A model generated the notes under the pieces. The model was given only the letters and a program-made list of their open reading frames with translations. It ran no database searches and had not been told where the DNA came from. DNA of 47,263 nucleotides, from positions 1-47,263 of the forward strand of contig CAMDUR010000014.1 in assembly GCA_945879115.1 (NCBI GenBank), in the 5' to 3' direction. Shown here piece after piece: positions 29,001 through 35,946 of this stretch. A program made the position numbers and the translations under genes. Every line of letters starts with the position of its first letter. The stretch's first letter is position 1. The stretch comes from Polynucleobacter meluiroseus (GTDB lineage Bacteria; Pseudomonadota; Gammaproteobacteria; Burkholderiales; Burkholderiaceae).

Positions 29001-29583
29001 ATTTCATTTGATGAGCCAGTTGGACAGCTGCATGAACATGCGTCTCGTCCTGTGGATGGCCTGCTCTTTGAATCTCGATATAAAAAGATTCAGGGAAATA
29101 CTTAGCCCAAACTTTAGCCCGCGACTCGGCTTCTTGTAATTGATCAGCTAGTAATGCAACACCAATATCTCCAAAACGTGCACCTGATAATGCGATCAAG
29201 CCATCGGAATGTTCTTTAAACCAAATTGGGTCAACCTCAGCGCGTCCTCTATGCTGGTTACTTAACGATGCTTTAGTGAGTAACGTACATAGGTTTAAGT
29301 AACCTTGATGGTTTTTCACGAGGAGTTGTAAACGATAAGGTTTTTCGCGGTCTTCTGGATTGGTAATCCAAACATCACTACCCACAATTGGCTTAACTCC
29401 TTCTTTGCGTGCAGCTTGATAAAACTTCACTAAACCAAAGACATTACCTAAATCTGTGAGAGCTAAAGCTCCCATTCCATCCTTTACCGCTGCAGAAATG
29501 GCATCATCTATCCGTACAGCCCCATCCACAATGGAATATTCCGAATGGAGGCGCAAATGAACAAAGTTAGTATTTAAAGACAT
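26068..29583 (-). CDS. dnaE: DNA polymerase III alpha subunit
   Basis: The 1171-residue replicative polymerase. An N-terminal PHP domain opens FVHLRLHSEYSIVDGAVRI. The catalytic palm has PDFDIDFCQHGRDRV near residue 400 with the metal-binding aspartates, and EAIGLVKFDFLGL near 560 with the third. A fingers/beta-binding region follows, then an OB fold near 990-1080 (LISGIMTSTRSMMGPRGKLM). Length is normal for the family. A short charged run, KDGKDSKDGND (about 535-548), sits just before the third catalytic block where relatives have a shorter loop. The start is 15 bases from the divergent gluQ start. Confidence 0.97.
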   Translation of the reverse strand: MSLNTNFVHLRLHSEYSIVDGAVRIDDAISAAVKDGMGALALTDLGNVFGLVKFYQAARKEGVKPIVGSDVWITNPEDREKPYRLQLLVKNHQGYLNLCTLLTKASLSNQHRGRAEVDPIWFKEHSDGLIALSGARFGDIGVALLADQLQEAESRAKVWAKYFPESFYIEIQRAGHPQDETHVHAAVQLAHQMKLPVVATHSIQFMKGSDYNAHEARVCIAEGEILGNPKRVRKFSAEQYFKTQEEMQKLFSDLPAAITHSVEIAKRCNLSLTLGKPRLPDFPVPDGMTLDEFLLDKAMDGLSKHLLHLYTDEAVREEQRPIYEARLKFEVSTIAQMGFPGYFLIVADFINWAKNNGVPVGPGRGSGAGSLVAYSLGITDLDPLRYNLLFERFLNPERVSMPDFDIDFCQHGRDRVIAYVKDKYGKDAVSQIATFGTMAARAAIRDVGRVLEQPYGFVDSISKLIPNKPGQQVTIEQAKKEEKLLAERESREEEVKQLLGLAQQLEGMTRNVGMHAGGVLIAPGKLTDFCPLYTQGSKDGKDSKDGNDTGVISQFDKDDVEAIGLVKFDFLGLTTLTILDWAERYIRELYPDKKDWRVGQAPLDDPIAFDILKTANTVAVFQLESRGMQGMLREAKPDRFEDIIALVALYRPGPMDLIPSFIARKHGKEQVHYPDVRVEPVLQETYGIMVYQEQVMQMAQIIGGYSLGGADLLRRAMGKKKPEEMAEHRQLFRDGSAKSGMKTDKADEIFDLMEKFAGYGFNKSHAAAYALLAYHTAWLKAHYPAEFMAANMSLAMDDTDKIKILYEDAKANNIKILPPDVNTSVYRFMPLRENPKDLTQAATKIRYGLGAIRGTGEAAIEQIIQARTNEPFKDLFDFCSRLDRRVVNRRTMEALIRSGAFDSLYEGYDSRSTLLASLPIAMEAADQAEASAQQVSLFDMAGSGDEHKPELVKETAWFEKRRLQEEKTALGLYLTGHLFDAYKDEVSHFVRTNLNQLSEGKDRLISGIMTSTRSMMGPRGKLMIATIDDGTSQIEMTIYSEIFEPNRHWLKEDELIIAKVSVTPDKFSGGMRVVADSIMDVTSARLKFARSLHLQLQSGMDIQGFKEKVGSYMGKQGQGLLMTADVISNGSVCLVQFPDSWKIYPDDDNIRGLSHALNGAGGQGTVEVKYA

Positions 29584-29598
29584 GAGATCATTTTAGCT

Positions 29599-30459
29599 AT
29601 GTTGACTTGCAATTACCTTGGTCGCTTCGCACCTTCGCCCACAGGCGCTCTGCACGCAGGGTCGCTCGCAACCGCCCTAGGTAGCTGGCTCCACGCCCGA
29701 GCTCATGATGGGAAATGGCTTTTACGGATTGAAGACCTTGATTTACCAAGATGCATCCCTGAATCTGATAAAACAATCATTCAACAGCTATCAGATTGTG
29801 GCTTAAGCTGGGATGGAGAAGTTGAATACCAATCAAAAAGAAGCCATTTTTATCAAACTTCGCTGAGTCAACTGATTGAGTCTCGCAAAGCTTATGCTTG
29901 TCGCTGCACTCGTAAACAAATTGAAGATGCCTGGCTAGCAAAGGGCTTCAAGAAACAGCGCCATCAAGAATTAATCTATCCCGGCAGTTGCCGAGATAGA
30001 CAAGATGTGGTTCCACCAAGCGCTTGGCGGTTACGTGTTGAAGATGCAACTCTGCGAGAAAGTGTTGGTGATTTTGTTTTAAAACGTGCAGATGGTATTT
30101 TTACCTATCAACTGGCTGTCGTAGTTGATGATGCTTTGCAAGGCATCACTCATGTGGTTAGAGGCGCTGATTTACTGGATAACACCCCAAGACAAATTTA
30201 TTTACAACAATGTTTGGCCTACCCCACACCGCAGTATTTACATTTACCCATAGTGCTTGATGAAAACCAAGAAAAGCTTAGTAAGCAAACTTTGGCTCTC
30301 GCAATACAAACCAATAGCTCGGAAAACGTTTTAAAGGCTCTCAGAGGTGCAGGTTTGCATCTGGGCTTAACCAACTCAACGCTTTTCAATCAAAGCGATC
30401 TCAGCGTCTCTCAATGGCTTGAGAGAGCTATACAGAATTACAAAGGGATGATTTTTTAA
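29599..30459 (+). CDS. gluQ: Glutamyl-Q tRNA(Asp) synthetase
   Basis: A 286-residue truncated GluRS paralogue that attaches glutamate to queuosine in tRNA-Asp. It has GRFAPSPTGALHAGSLATALGSWLHAR (HIGH-type motif), the zinc site YACRCTRKQI with YPGSCRD, LRVEDATLRE, VVRGADLLDNTPRQIYLQ and KLSKQ in place of KMSK. It lacks the anticodon-binding domain, as expected. It links with queG in this window, since queG makes the queuosine substrate base. Confidence 0.93.
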   Translation: MLTCNYLGRFAPSPTGALHAGSLATALGSWLHARAHDGKWLLRIEDLDLPRCIPESDKTIIQQLSDCGLSWDGEVEYQSKRSHFYQTSLSQLIESRKAYACRCTRKQIEDAWLAKGFKKQRHQELIYPGSCRDRQDVVPPSAWRLRVEDATLRESVGDFVLKRADGIFTYQLAVVVDDALQGITHVVRGADLLDNTPRQIYLQQCLAYPTPQYLHLPIVLDENQEKLSKQTLALAIQTNSSENVLKALRGAGLHLGLTNSTLFNQSDLSVSQWLERAIQNYKGMIF

Positions 30460-30507
30460 GGCTTATTGAGTCTAATTAACGCTTGCCAATGCTTTTTGGC
30501 TTCTCAG

Positions 30508-31878
30508 CTAACTCTTTTTAGCGAAGGCACCTAGTAAGGCATCCACAGATTTTGTAGCTGGCTTAATAGACGAATTGCCTGGCTTAGGCGTTACAGCAGG
30601 AGAACTCTGAGGCAGTACGTCTTTAGAAACTTCGTTAGAATCTTTGGCGCGATAAGGCATGTAAAAGAAAGGATCTGCACCGGCGCCACCAGCAAGAGTA
30701 GGCAGAGGCATACGAACCAATTTACGATTCATGAGTTTTTCAATATCAACAAGCAAGCGTTCTTCTGAAGGATCTACTAATGCAATGGCATCACCCTGGG
30801 CACCCGCACGACCGGTACGGCCGATACGGTGCACATAGTCTTCAGCACTAAACGGTAATTCATGATTGATCACACAAGGCATATCGACAATATCAAGACC
30901 TCTAGCAGCAACATCCGTGGCTACCAATACATCCATCGTGCCTTTTTTGAAGGACTCCAAAATTTGCATGCGTTCAATTTGACTCTTGTCACCGTGTATA
31001 GCCCCAGCCTTGATGCCGCCACGCTCTAGAGCGCTTGCCAACTTACTGCAACCAATACGACTGTTAGTAAACACGATTGCTTGACGCGATAAGCCTTTTT
31101 GAAATCGCGCATTAAGTACTTTAATTACAGCATCCTTCTTTTGATCTGAAGGAACCATATGAATAATTTGCTGAACTGTATCTGCAGCAGCATTTTGGCG
31201 CGCCACTTCAATTGTCACTGGATCACGTAAATAACTTTGAGCCAATTTTTTAATCTCTGTAGAAAAAGTCGCAGAGAACAATAATGTTTGTCTTTGAACG
31301 GGTATCAAGCTGATGATGCGCTGAAGATCCGGCAAAAAGCCCATATCTAACATGCGATCAGCCTCGTCCAAAATTAAAAACTGTACTTGTGACAAGTTGG
31401 CATTTTTTTGTGTGATGTGATCAAGCAATCGCCCAGGTGTTGCAATCAGTAACTCAATGCCGGATCTCAACAAGGCAGTCTGTGCTGACATATCAACGCC
31501 ACCAAACACAACGGCGGTTCTGATGTCGGTATATTTGGCGTATTTAAATGCGTTGTCAGCAACTTGATCAGCCAACTCACGTGTTGGTGTTAAAACCAAA
31601 GCACGAATGGGATGCCGCGCTGGTGATGCACTGCTGCTCGCTAAAGGCAAAATATTTTGCAGAATCGGTAAAACAAATGCTGCTGTTTTACCAGTACCTG
31701 TTTGTGCAGCCCCCATCACATCGCGGCCCTGCATAACATGCGGCATAGCTTGCGCTTGGATTGGCGTTGGCTTGGTATAACCCTGCTCAAGGATGGCTCG
31801 CAGAATAGGTTCCGCGAAGCCAAAGTTGGCAAATGTTAGCTCTTCTTCTATTGGGGGTATGTTTTGTTCTGTACTCAC
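30508..31878 (-). CDS. rhlE: DEAD-box RNA helicase, RhlE type
   Basis: A 456-residue helicase with the Q motif (FAEPILRAILEQGYTKPTPIQAQ), motif I AQTGTGKT, PTRELA, motif II LDEADRMLDMG, SAT, and motif VI HRIGRTGR. A low-complexity C-terminal tail of about 70 residues rich in Ser, Pro and Lys follows. The overall pattern and length fit RhlE, which acts in ribosome assembly and RNA decay. A long hairpin lies in its leader (31926-31978). Confidence 0.9.
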   Translation of the reverse strand: MSTEQNIPPIEEELTFANFGFAEPILRAILEQGYTKPTPIQAQAMPHVMQGRDVMGAAQTGTGKTAAFVLPILQNILPLASSSASPARHPIRALVLTPTRELADQVADNAFKYAKYTDIRTAVVFGGVDMSAQTALLRSGIELLIATPGRLLDHITQKNANLSQVQFLILDEADRMLDMGFLPDLQRIISLIPVQRQTLLFSATFSTEIKKLAQSYLRDPVTIEVARQNAAADTVQQIIHMVPSDQKKDAVIKVLNARFQKGLSRQAIVFTNSRIGCSKLASALERGGIKAGAIHGDKSQIERMQILESFKKGTMDVLVATDVAARGLDIVDMPCVINHELPFSAEDYVHRIGRTGRAGAQGDAIALVDPSEERLLVDIEKLMNRKLVRMPLPTLAGGAGADPFFYMPYRAKDSNEVSKDVLPQSSPAVTPKPGNSSIKPATKSVDALLGAFAKKS

Positions 31879-31925
31879 TGGGCCCTATTATGCCGTTCTA
31901 TGGCCACAGATGCATGCTTTTCTGA

Positions 31926-31978
31926 ATGGTGGTGTATCTCTAGCATCTCGATTAACAAGCTCACAGATACACCGCCAT
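31926..31978 (-). promoter_or_regulatory. 14-bp stem-loop between a GlcG-like gene and rhlE
   Basis: ATGGTGGTGTATCT (31926-31939) pairs with AGATACACCGCCAT (31965-31978), with one non-Watson-Crick position, around a 25-base loop. On the minus strand it starts five bases after the upstream stop codon and ends 48 bases before the rhlE ATG. No U-run follows, so an ordinary intrinsic terminator is unlikely. Confidence 0.65.
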
Positions 31979-31983
31979 ATTGA

Positions 31984-32391
31984 TTAAAGAGCAGCAATAC
32001 CTGCTTTGGCAATCTCAGCATCTTCTGTTGATTTAACACCAGAGACACCCACAGCACCGATCGTGTGACCATCAACAACAATATTCACACCACCTTCTAA
32101 AGTGCCGCTCAACATCGGAGTTGCGTTCATAAATGATTGACGACCACCATTGATGATGTCTTCGTAGATTTTGCTCTCACGACGCCCTAATGATGAAGCT
32201 TTGGCCTTTTCTTGAGAAATGTAAGCAGAAATCGTTGGGCAACCATCGCGACGAATAAAACCTAATAAATGAGCACCGTCATCCACAACAGAAATACTGA
32301 CTGCCCAGTTATTTTTTTCTGCATGAGCATTAGCTGCAACTAAGATTTTCTGAACATCCGCTTGATTTAAAAAAGGTTTTTGGCCTGGCAT
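31984..32391 (-). CDS. GlcG/HbpS-like heme-degrading-family protein
   Basis: A 135-residue GlcG/HbpS (DUF336) domain protein: NKPFLNQADVQKILVAANAHAEKNNWAVSISVVDDG, then GHTIGAVGVSGVKSTEDAEIAKAGIAAL, the diagnostic end of the family. No signal peptide is seen, so it should be cytoplasmic. HbpS binds haem, and GlcG lies in glycolate operons. Neither context is present here, so the substrate is open. It is divergent from the ArsR-type regulator. Confidence 0.8.
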   Translation of the reverse strand: MPGQKPFLNQADVQKILVAANAHAEKNNWAVSISVVDDGAHLLGFIRRDGCPTISAYISQEKAKASSLGRRESKIYEDIINGGRQSFMNATPMLSGTLEGGVNIVVDGHTIGAVGVSGVKSTEDAEIAKAGIAAL

Positions 32392-32522
32392 GCTTAACTC
32401 CTCGATGATTTATACATTTTTTATGACGCTAACAGGACTATTCTACAGAAGTAAGCTGCTCCATTAGCTCTTTGCGGTCAAGGTAAAGTCCTTAGTTAAT
32501 GGCAATATACTTAAATTAAATA

Positions 32523-32545
32523 TATAATGTATTAATTGTATTAAT
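32523..32545 (+). promoter_or_regulatory. -10 element and 9-bp direct repeats upstream of the sulfide-sensor regulator
   Basis: A perfect TATAAT (32523-32528) is followed at once by TGTATTAAT twice in tandem (32528-32536 and 32537-32545). Each unit holds the self-complementary ATTAAT. BigR/SqrR-type repressors bind AT-rich dyads overlapping their own promoters, so this is a plausible autoregulatory site. No clear -35 was found. Confidence 0.5.
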
Positions 32546-32561
32546 TAAAGGTCTGTTCATT

Positions 32562-32900
32562 ATGGATATGAGTACCAGCAAACGAATGGTTGAGCTTCCA
32601 GCTACCGATATGTCTCTAATGCGACAAAACGCGGACGACGCATGTCGCATGATGAAAACATTAGCCAATCGCGATCGTTTGATGCTTTTGTGCCAACTGA
32701 GTCAGGGCGAAAAATGTGTCAGTGAACTAGAAGAGTTAACTGACATCCAACAGCCCACCTTATCTCAACAGCTGGCCATATTGCGTAAGGAAGAAGTGGT
32801 ATCAACGCGTCGCAGTGGCAAACAAATTTATTACAAACTTTCTAGCCCCATTGCTATTTCGGTGATGGAGCTCTTGTATGCCACTTATTGTGGGAAGTAG
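32562..32900 (+). CDS. ArsR-family persulfide-sensing repressor (BigR/SqrR/YgaV type)
   Basis: A 112-residue winged-helix repressor with the ArsR recognition region VSELEELTDIQQPTLSQQLAILRKEEVVSTRRSGKQIYYKL. Cysteines at 44 and 110 are 66 residues apart, the same spacing as the disulfide/polysulfide-forming pair of BigR and SqrR, and the protein ends in LYATYC as those do. C28 and C52 are extra. These repressors release DNA when reactive sulfur species oxidise the pair. It lies 22 bases upstream of a DUF2892 gene, as in bigR-type operons. No sulfide:quinone reductase or rhodanese is adjacent. Confidence 0.85.
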   Translation: MDMSTSKRMVELPATDMSLMRQNADDACRMMKTLANRDRLMLLCQLSQGEKCVSELEELTDIQQPTLSQQLAILRKEEVVSTRRSGKQIYYKLSSPIAISVMELLYATYCGK

Positions 32901-32922
32901 GTAAATTTTTAAAGGAATTAAT

Positions 32923-33111
32923 ATGCAAGCAAATGTAGGCGGTCTTGACCGCATTCTCAGAGTTTCTATTGGGGCATTGTTAGTTATCTTGGCTCTAACA
33001 AATGTCATCAGCATGTGGGGCTTACTGGGTTTAATCCCGATGGCAACTGGTATTTTTCGTTTTTGTCCTGCCTATCCATTACTAGGCATTAAGACTTGTA
33101 AGAAGAATTAA
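32923..33111 (+). CDS. DUF2892 membrane protein (YgaP transmembrane domain-like)
   Basis: A 62-residue DUF2892 protein: MQANVGGLDRILRVSIGALLVILAL, a second hydrophobic segment near 30-45, and a cysteine-bearing end RFCPAYPLLGIKTCKKN. It resembles the membrane part of YgaP, the rhodanese anchored in the inner membrane and controlled by YgaV. Here the rhodanese domain is absent. AGGA lies before the ATG. Its likely role is in sulfur handling with the repressor gene just upstream, but that is inference. Confidence 0.85.
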   Translation: MQANVGGLDRILRVSIGALLVILALTNVISMWGLLGLIPMATGIFRFCPAYPLLGIKTCKKN

Positions 33112-33132
33112 TTCTTCTGGGAGCTTAATTAA

Positions 33133-33501
33133 TCAAAAGTGGTTAATCCAAAAACCATAAAGTACTAAACCGATGGTGCCTGTGAGTAAAGCAGGCACCA
33201 TTCTTTTTTCCTTTTTCGAAATCATCACAAGAACTGCCAAAATAGTCACAACAATCCGAACATGTATTGGTACTGTTGCTAGAAGTCCAACTGGTAGAAG
33301 AATGATTCTGAGTGTTAGTGCAGCGACCATGGCATAAGTGACAGCTGACAACCAATTAAATAATTCGCTATCCTGACTGATCTTGCCCGATAAAAAAACG
33401 CCCAGACCACGCCATAAATACGTACCAATACAAGCTGCAATGAGCGCAGCCCACATACCAGCATCATTGAACATCGTTGAGAGATCAGATGTTTCAGGCA
33501 A
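33133..33501 (-). CDS. azlD: AzlD-type branched-chain amino acid export subunit
   Basis: A 122-residue membrane protein with about four hydrophobic segments and the AzlD-like TYLWRGLGVFLSGKI and WLSAVTYAMVAALTLRIILLP. AzlD is the small subunit of the AzlCD (LIV-E/YgaZH) exporter of branched-chain amino acids. It overlaps azlC by eight bases. Confidence 0.88.
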   Translation of the reverse strand: MPETSDLSTMFNDAGMWAALIAACIGTYLWRGLGVFLSGKISQDSELFNWLSAVTYAMVAALTLRIILLPVGLLATVPIHVRIVVTILAVLVMISKKEKRMVPALLTGTIGLVLYGFWINHF

Positions 33502-34201
33502 GATTCTTTCCTCTCAAATAGCGATCAAAAATATATGCGATCGTGCCCCCTGCTAAACCTGCAATTAACAAAGAATAATCGGGGGACCAAAGATAAGAAA
33601 CAGGCCCCATCACAGCACCTAAAAGAATGGCGATGCGATTGGCTCTTGCTCTTACTTCAGTGAAGGTTAAAAGAAAAAATAGCGGGTTAATAAAAATCAT
33701 GCCCAAGCTTAAATAAGTAGGAACTTGCCCGGCAATCAAATAACCCAAAGCTGTTGCAGGCGTGGACACTCCCCAACAAACCAAAGCAAAGCCTGTGAAA
33801 TAAGCTAACCTTTTATCAGGTTCAATTTTAGGAAATTCTTTCATGGAAATTGCCCATGAGGTCATGGCCATGAAATGCACTAATAAATAATAAAAAGAGC
33901 TGCGCTGTTTTTCTGGGAATTGCGGGAACAAGGTCAAACACATTGTAAAAAAACGTGTTGCCGTCAAAGTCACCGCAAAAGCTATAGCAACACCTGAAGA
34001 ACCCAAGACAATCATCTCAATCAAGACAACTTGTCCTGGTAGAGCAAACATAAAAAAGCTTGTAGCACTGGTTAACCAAATATCTAAATTATTGGCTTGA
34101 CCCATCGCACCAAAACCCACCATGCCGGCAAATAGAACGGCGGCAGGTGCCCCAAATGCATCTTTAGCGCCTTTTAGTAAAACTTGTTTATCTAAATACA
34201 T
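33494..34201 (-). CDS. azlC: AzlC-type branched-chain amino acid export permease
   Basis: A 235-residue permease of the AzlC/YgaZ family. It has GAKDAFGAPAAVLFAGMVGFGAMGQ at the N-terminus, ALPGQVVLIEMIVLGSSGVAIAFAVTLTATRFFTMCLTLFP, and about six to seven membrane segments. With AzlD it should export valine, leucine, isoleucine or methionine. The start codon lies directly after a tract of phased A-rich 10-bp repeats. queG lies upstream on the same strand. Confidence 0.9.
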   Translation of the reverse strand: MYLDKQVLLKGAKDAFGAPAAVLFAGMVGFGAMGQANNLDIWLTSATSFFMFALPGQVVLIEMIVLGSSGVAIAFAVTLTATRFFTMCLTLFPQFPEKQRSSFYYLLVHFMAMTSWAISMKEFPKIEPDKRLAYFTGFALVCWGVSTPATALGYLIAGQVPTYLSLGMIFINPLFFLLTFTEVRARANRIAILLGAVMGPVSYLWSPDYSLLIAGLAGGTIAYIFDRYLRGKNLA

Positions 34202-34267
34202 TTATATTTTCTTTTCTTTTATTCTTTTTTATTCTTTTTTATTCTTTTTTATTCTTTTTTATTTTTT
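34202..34267. repeat. Tandem 10-bp A-tract repeat upstream of azlC
   Basis: Four perfect copies of ATTCTTTTTT (34221-34260) with degenerate copies on both sides fill the 68-base gap between queG and azlC. On the minus strand each unit is A6-GAAT, giving A-tracts spaced 10 bp apart, one helical turn. This favours intrinsic DNA bending and could vary in copy number by slippage. Confidence 0.9.
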
Positions 34268-34269
34268 AC

Positions 34270-35394
34270 TTATTGACTTAAATTGTACTCAAGCGCCCAT
34301 TCAATATGCTCAAGCACTAAAGGGGATGATGACTCAAGTCTACCTTGCAAAGCATCAGTAATCAGTTGCCTCTCTTCCTCACTCACAGATTTTGAGCGCA
34401 AAGCATTGCCCATGCCTACCGCTAAATTCCTCTGCCAAGCATCGTAGCCTATTCGTCTGATGGGGCTTCCCTCATGCCGAATTAAGAATTGTTCTTCAGA
34501 CCAAGACCACAAGTCTAATAAGGAAACATGATCTAAATGATGGCGAGGTAAAAAATCAGGCACTTTGCTCAGTTGCGCAAACTTATTCCAAGGACACGCC
34601 AACTGACAATCATCACAACCGTAAACACGATTACCCATTAAAGGTCGCAATTCCACAGGTATGGCTGCTTTGCTTTCAATCGTCAAATAAGAAATACAAC
34701 GCCTAGCATCTAGCTGGTATGGTCCAGTAATAGCTTTGGTGGGGCAAATATCAATGCAAGCTGAGCATTCACCGCAGTGAGTAGTTACCGGCGGATCGAC
34801 TGGAAAAGGCACATCCACCAGAATCTCTCCCAAGAAAAACATTGAACCAGCCTCACGATTAAGCAAAAGAGTGTGCTTACCTCGCCAACCTAAACCTGAT
34901 TTCTGAGCCAACTCCACTTCCATGACAGGGCCAGAATCAACAAAAACCCTATATCCAAAAGAACCAATCTTAGATTCAATACGATCTGCTAATGTTTGGA
35001 GACGATTTCGAAGTACCTTATGGTAATCACGCCCTCTCGCATACGTAGCAATGACAGCCTCTGAGCCATCATCTAACTTTTGCATTTCTTTTTGACGCCA
35101 ATCGACTGCTGTTCTCATCTCTGGGTTATCGGGCAAGTAGTCCATCCGGACTGTTAGCACTCTGATAGTTCCAGCATAAAGTTCTGCAGGATCTTCTCGC
35201 AAATGAGCGTGCTCGCTCATATAATTCATATCACCGTGACAACCTGCATCCAACCACTCTCGCAATTTTGGCCCAGCCTGACTCAAATCCGTGTCAGAAA
35301 CTCTAATATCGCCAAAATCAAGCGCACGAGCTTCCTCCCTCAACCAATCAATTTGATTGATCCAATCCATATTGGATCCTGGATGAGAGTTCAT
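34270..35394 (-). CDS. queG: Epoxyqueuosine reductase
   Basis: A cobalamin-dependent enzyme with two 4Fe-4S clusters that makes the final queuosine base in tRNA. Cluster cysteines are in CGECSACIDICPTKAI (207-222) and GCDDCQLACPWN (259-270). FVDSGPVME holds the likely acid Asp153, and GLGWRGKHTLLLN precedes the clusters. The 374-residue frame begins at 35394. The in-frame ATG at 35370 (MDWINQID) has AGGA six bases upstream and is a better start, giving 366 residues. It is divergent from tsaE. Confidence 0.93.
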   Translation of the reverse strand: MNSHPGSNMDWINQIDWLREEARALDFGDIRVSDTDLSQAGPKLREWLDAGCHGDMNYMSEHAHLREDPAELYAGTIRVLTVRMDYLPDNPEMRTAVDWRQKEMQKLDDGSEAVIATYARGRDYHKVLRNRLQTLADRIESKIGSFGYRVFVDSGPVMEVELAQKSGLGWRGKHTLLLNREAGSMFFLGEILVDVPFPVDPPVTTHCGECSACIDICPTKAITGPYQLDARRCISYLTIESKAAIPVELRPLMGNRVYGCDDCQLACPWNKFAQLSKVPDFLPRHHLDHVSLLDLWSWSEEQFLIRHEGSPIRRIGYDAWQRNLAVGMGNALRSKSVSEEERQLITDALQGRLESSSPLVLEHIEWALEYNLSQ

Positions 35395-35430
35395 AGGGTT
35401 TTTGCTTTCATGATGAGATTGTAGGTTGCC

Positions 35431-35946
35431 ATGACAGAAAAATCACAAGTACTTCATTCAGAATCAGAGACAGAAGACCTGGCCGCTGATTTAAGCTTCA
35501 AAATTAAAGCTTTATTTTTAAAGCAAGATCCTCTTTCACTGCGTATTGCACTAATTGGTGATCTTGGTGCAGGTAAAACAACCTTCACACGATATTTACT
35601 CAAGTCATTGGGACATACGGGTAAAGTTAAAAGCCCCACTTATGCTCTTTGTGAGCCGTATGAGATTGCACTATCTTTAACGAGCGAGACCCATCAATTT
35701 TCTCAAAAAAAATTACATATTCATCACTTTGATCTTTATCGCATGAACCAAGCTAATGAGTGGATTGATGCTGGATTTAAAGAAACACTGACTAATCCTG
35801 GTGTTTGCATAGTGGAATGGCCAGAAAAAGCGGAAGGTACTCTGCCGCCATTTGATCTCACCATCCACCTGGAAACTAATGATGATCAAACACGTTTTGC
35901 TAAGTTATTAGGTCATACAAAAATCGGACAAAATTTAGTTTCATGA
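35431..35946 (+). CDS. tsaE: tRNA threonylcarbamoyladenosine ATPase TsaE
   Basis: A 171-residue P-loop ATPase of the t6A pathway, partner of TsaB and TsaD. Walker A is GDLGAGKTTFTRYLL (about 43-57), followed by VKSPTYALCEPY, HHFDLYRM and the EWPEKAE motif. It overlaps amiC by four bases (ATGA), the conserved tsaE-amiC order of betaproteobacteria. Confidence 0.94.
   Translation: MTEKSQVLHSESETEDLAADLSFKIKALFLKQDPLSLRIALIGDLGAGKTTFTRYLLKSLGHTGKVKSPTYALCEPYEIALSLTSETHQFSQKKLHIHHFDLYRMNQANEWIDAGFKETLTNPGVCIVEWPEKAEGTLPPFDLTIHLETNDDQTRFAKLLGHTKIGQNLVS

Noticed and set aside
34221..34260. Repeat array as a CRISPR
   Set aside because: Units are 10 bp, contiguous and without spacers, and no cas gene is present.
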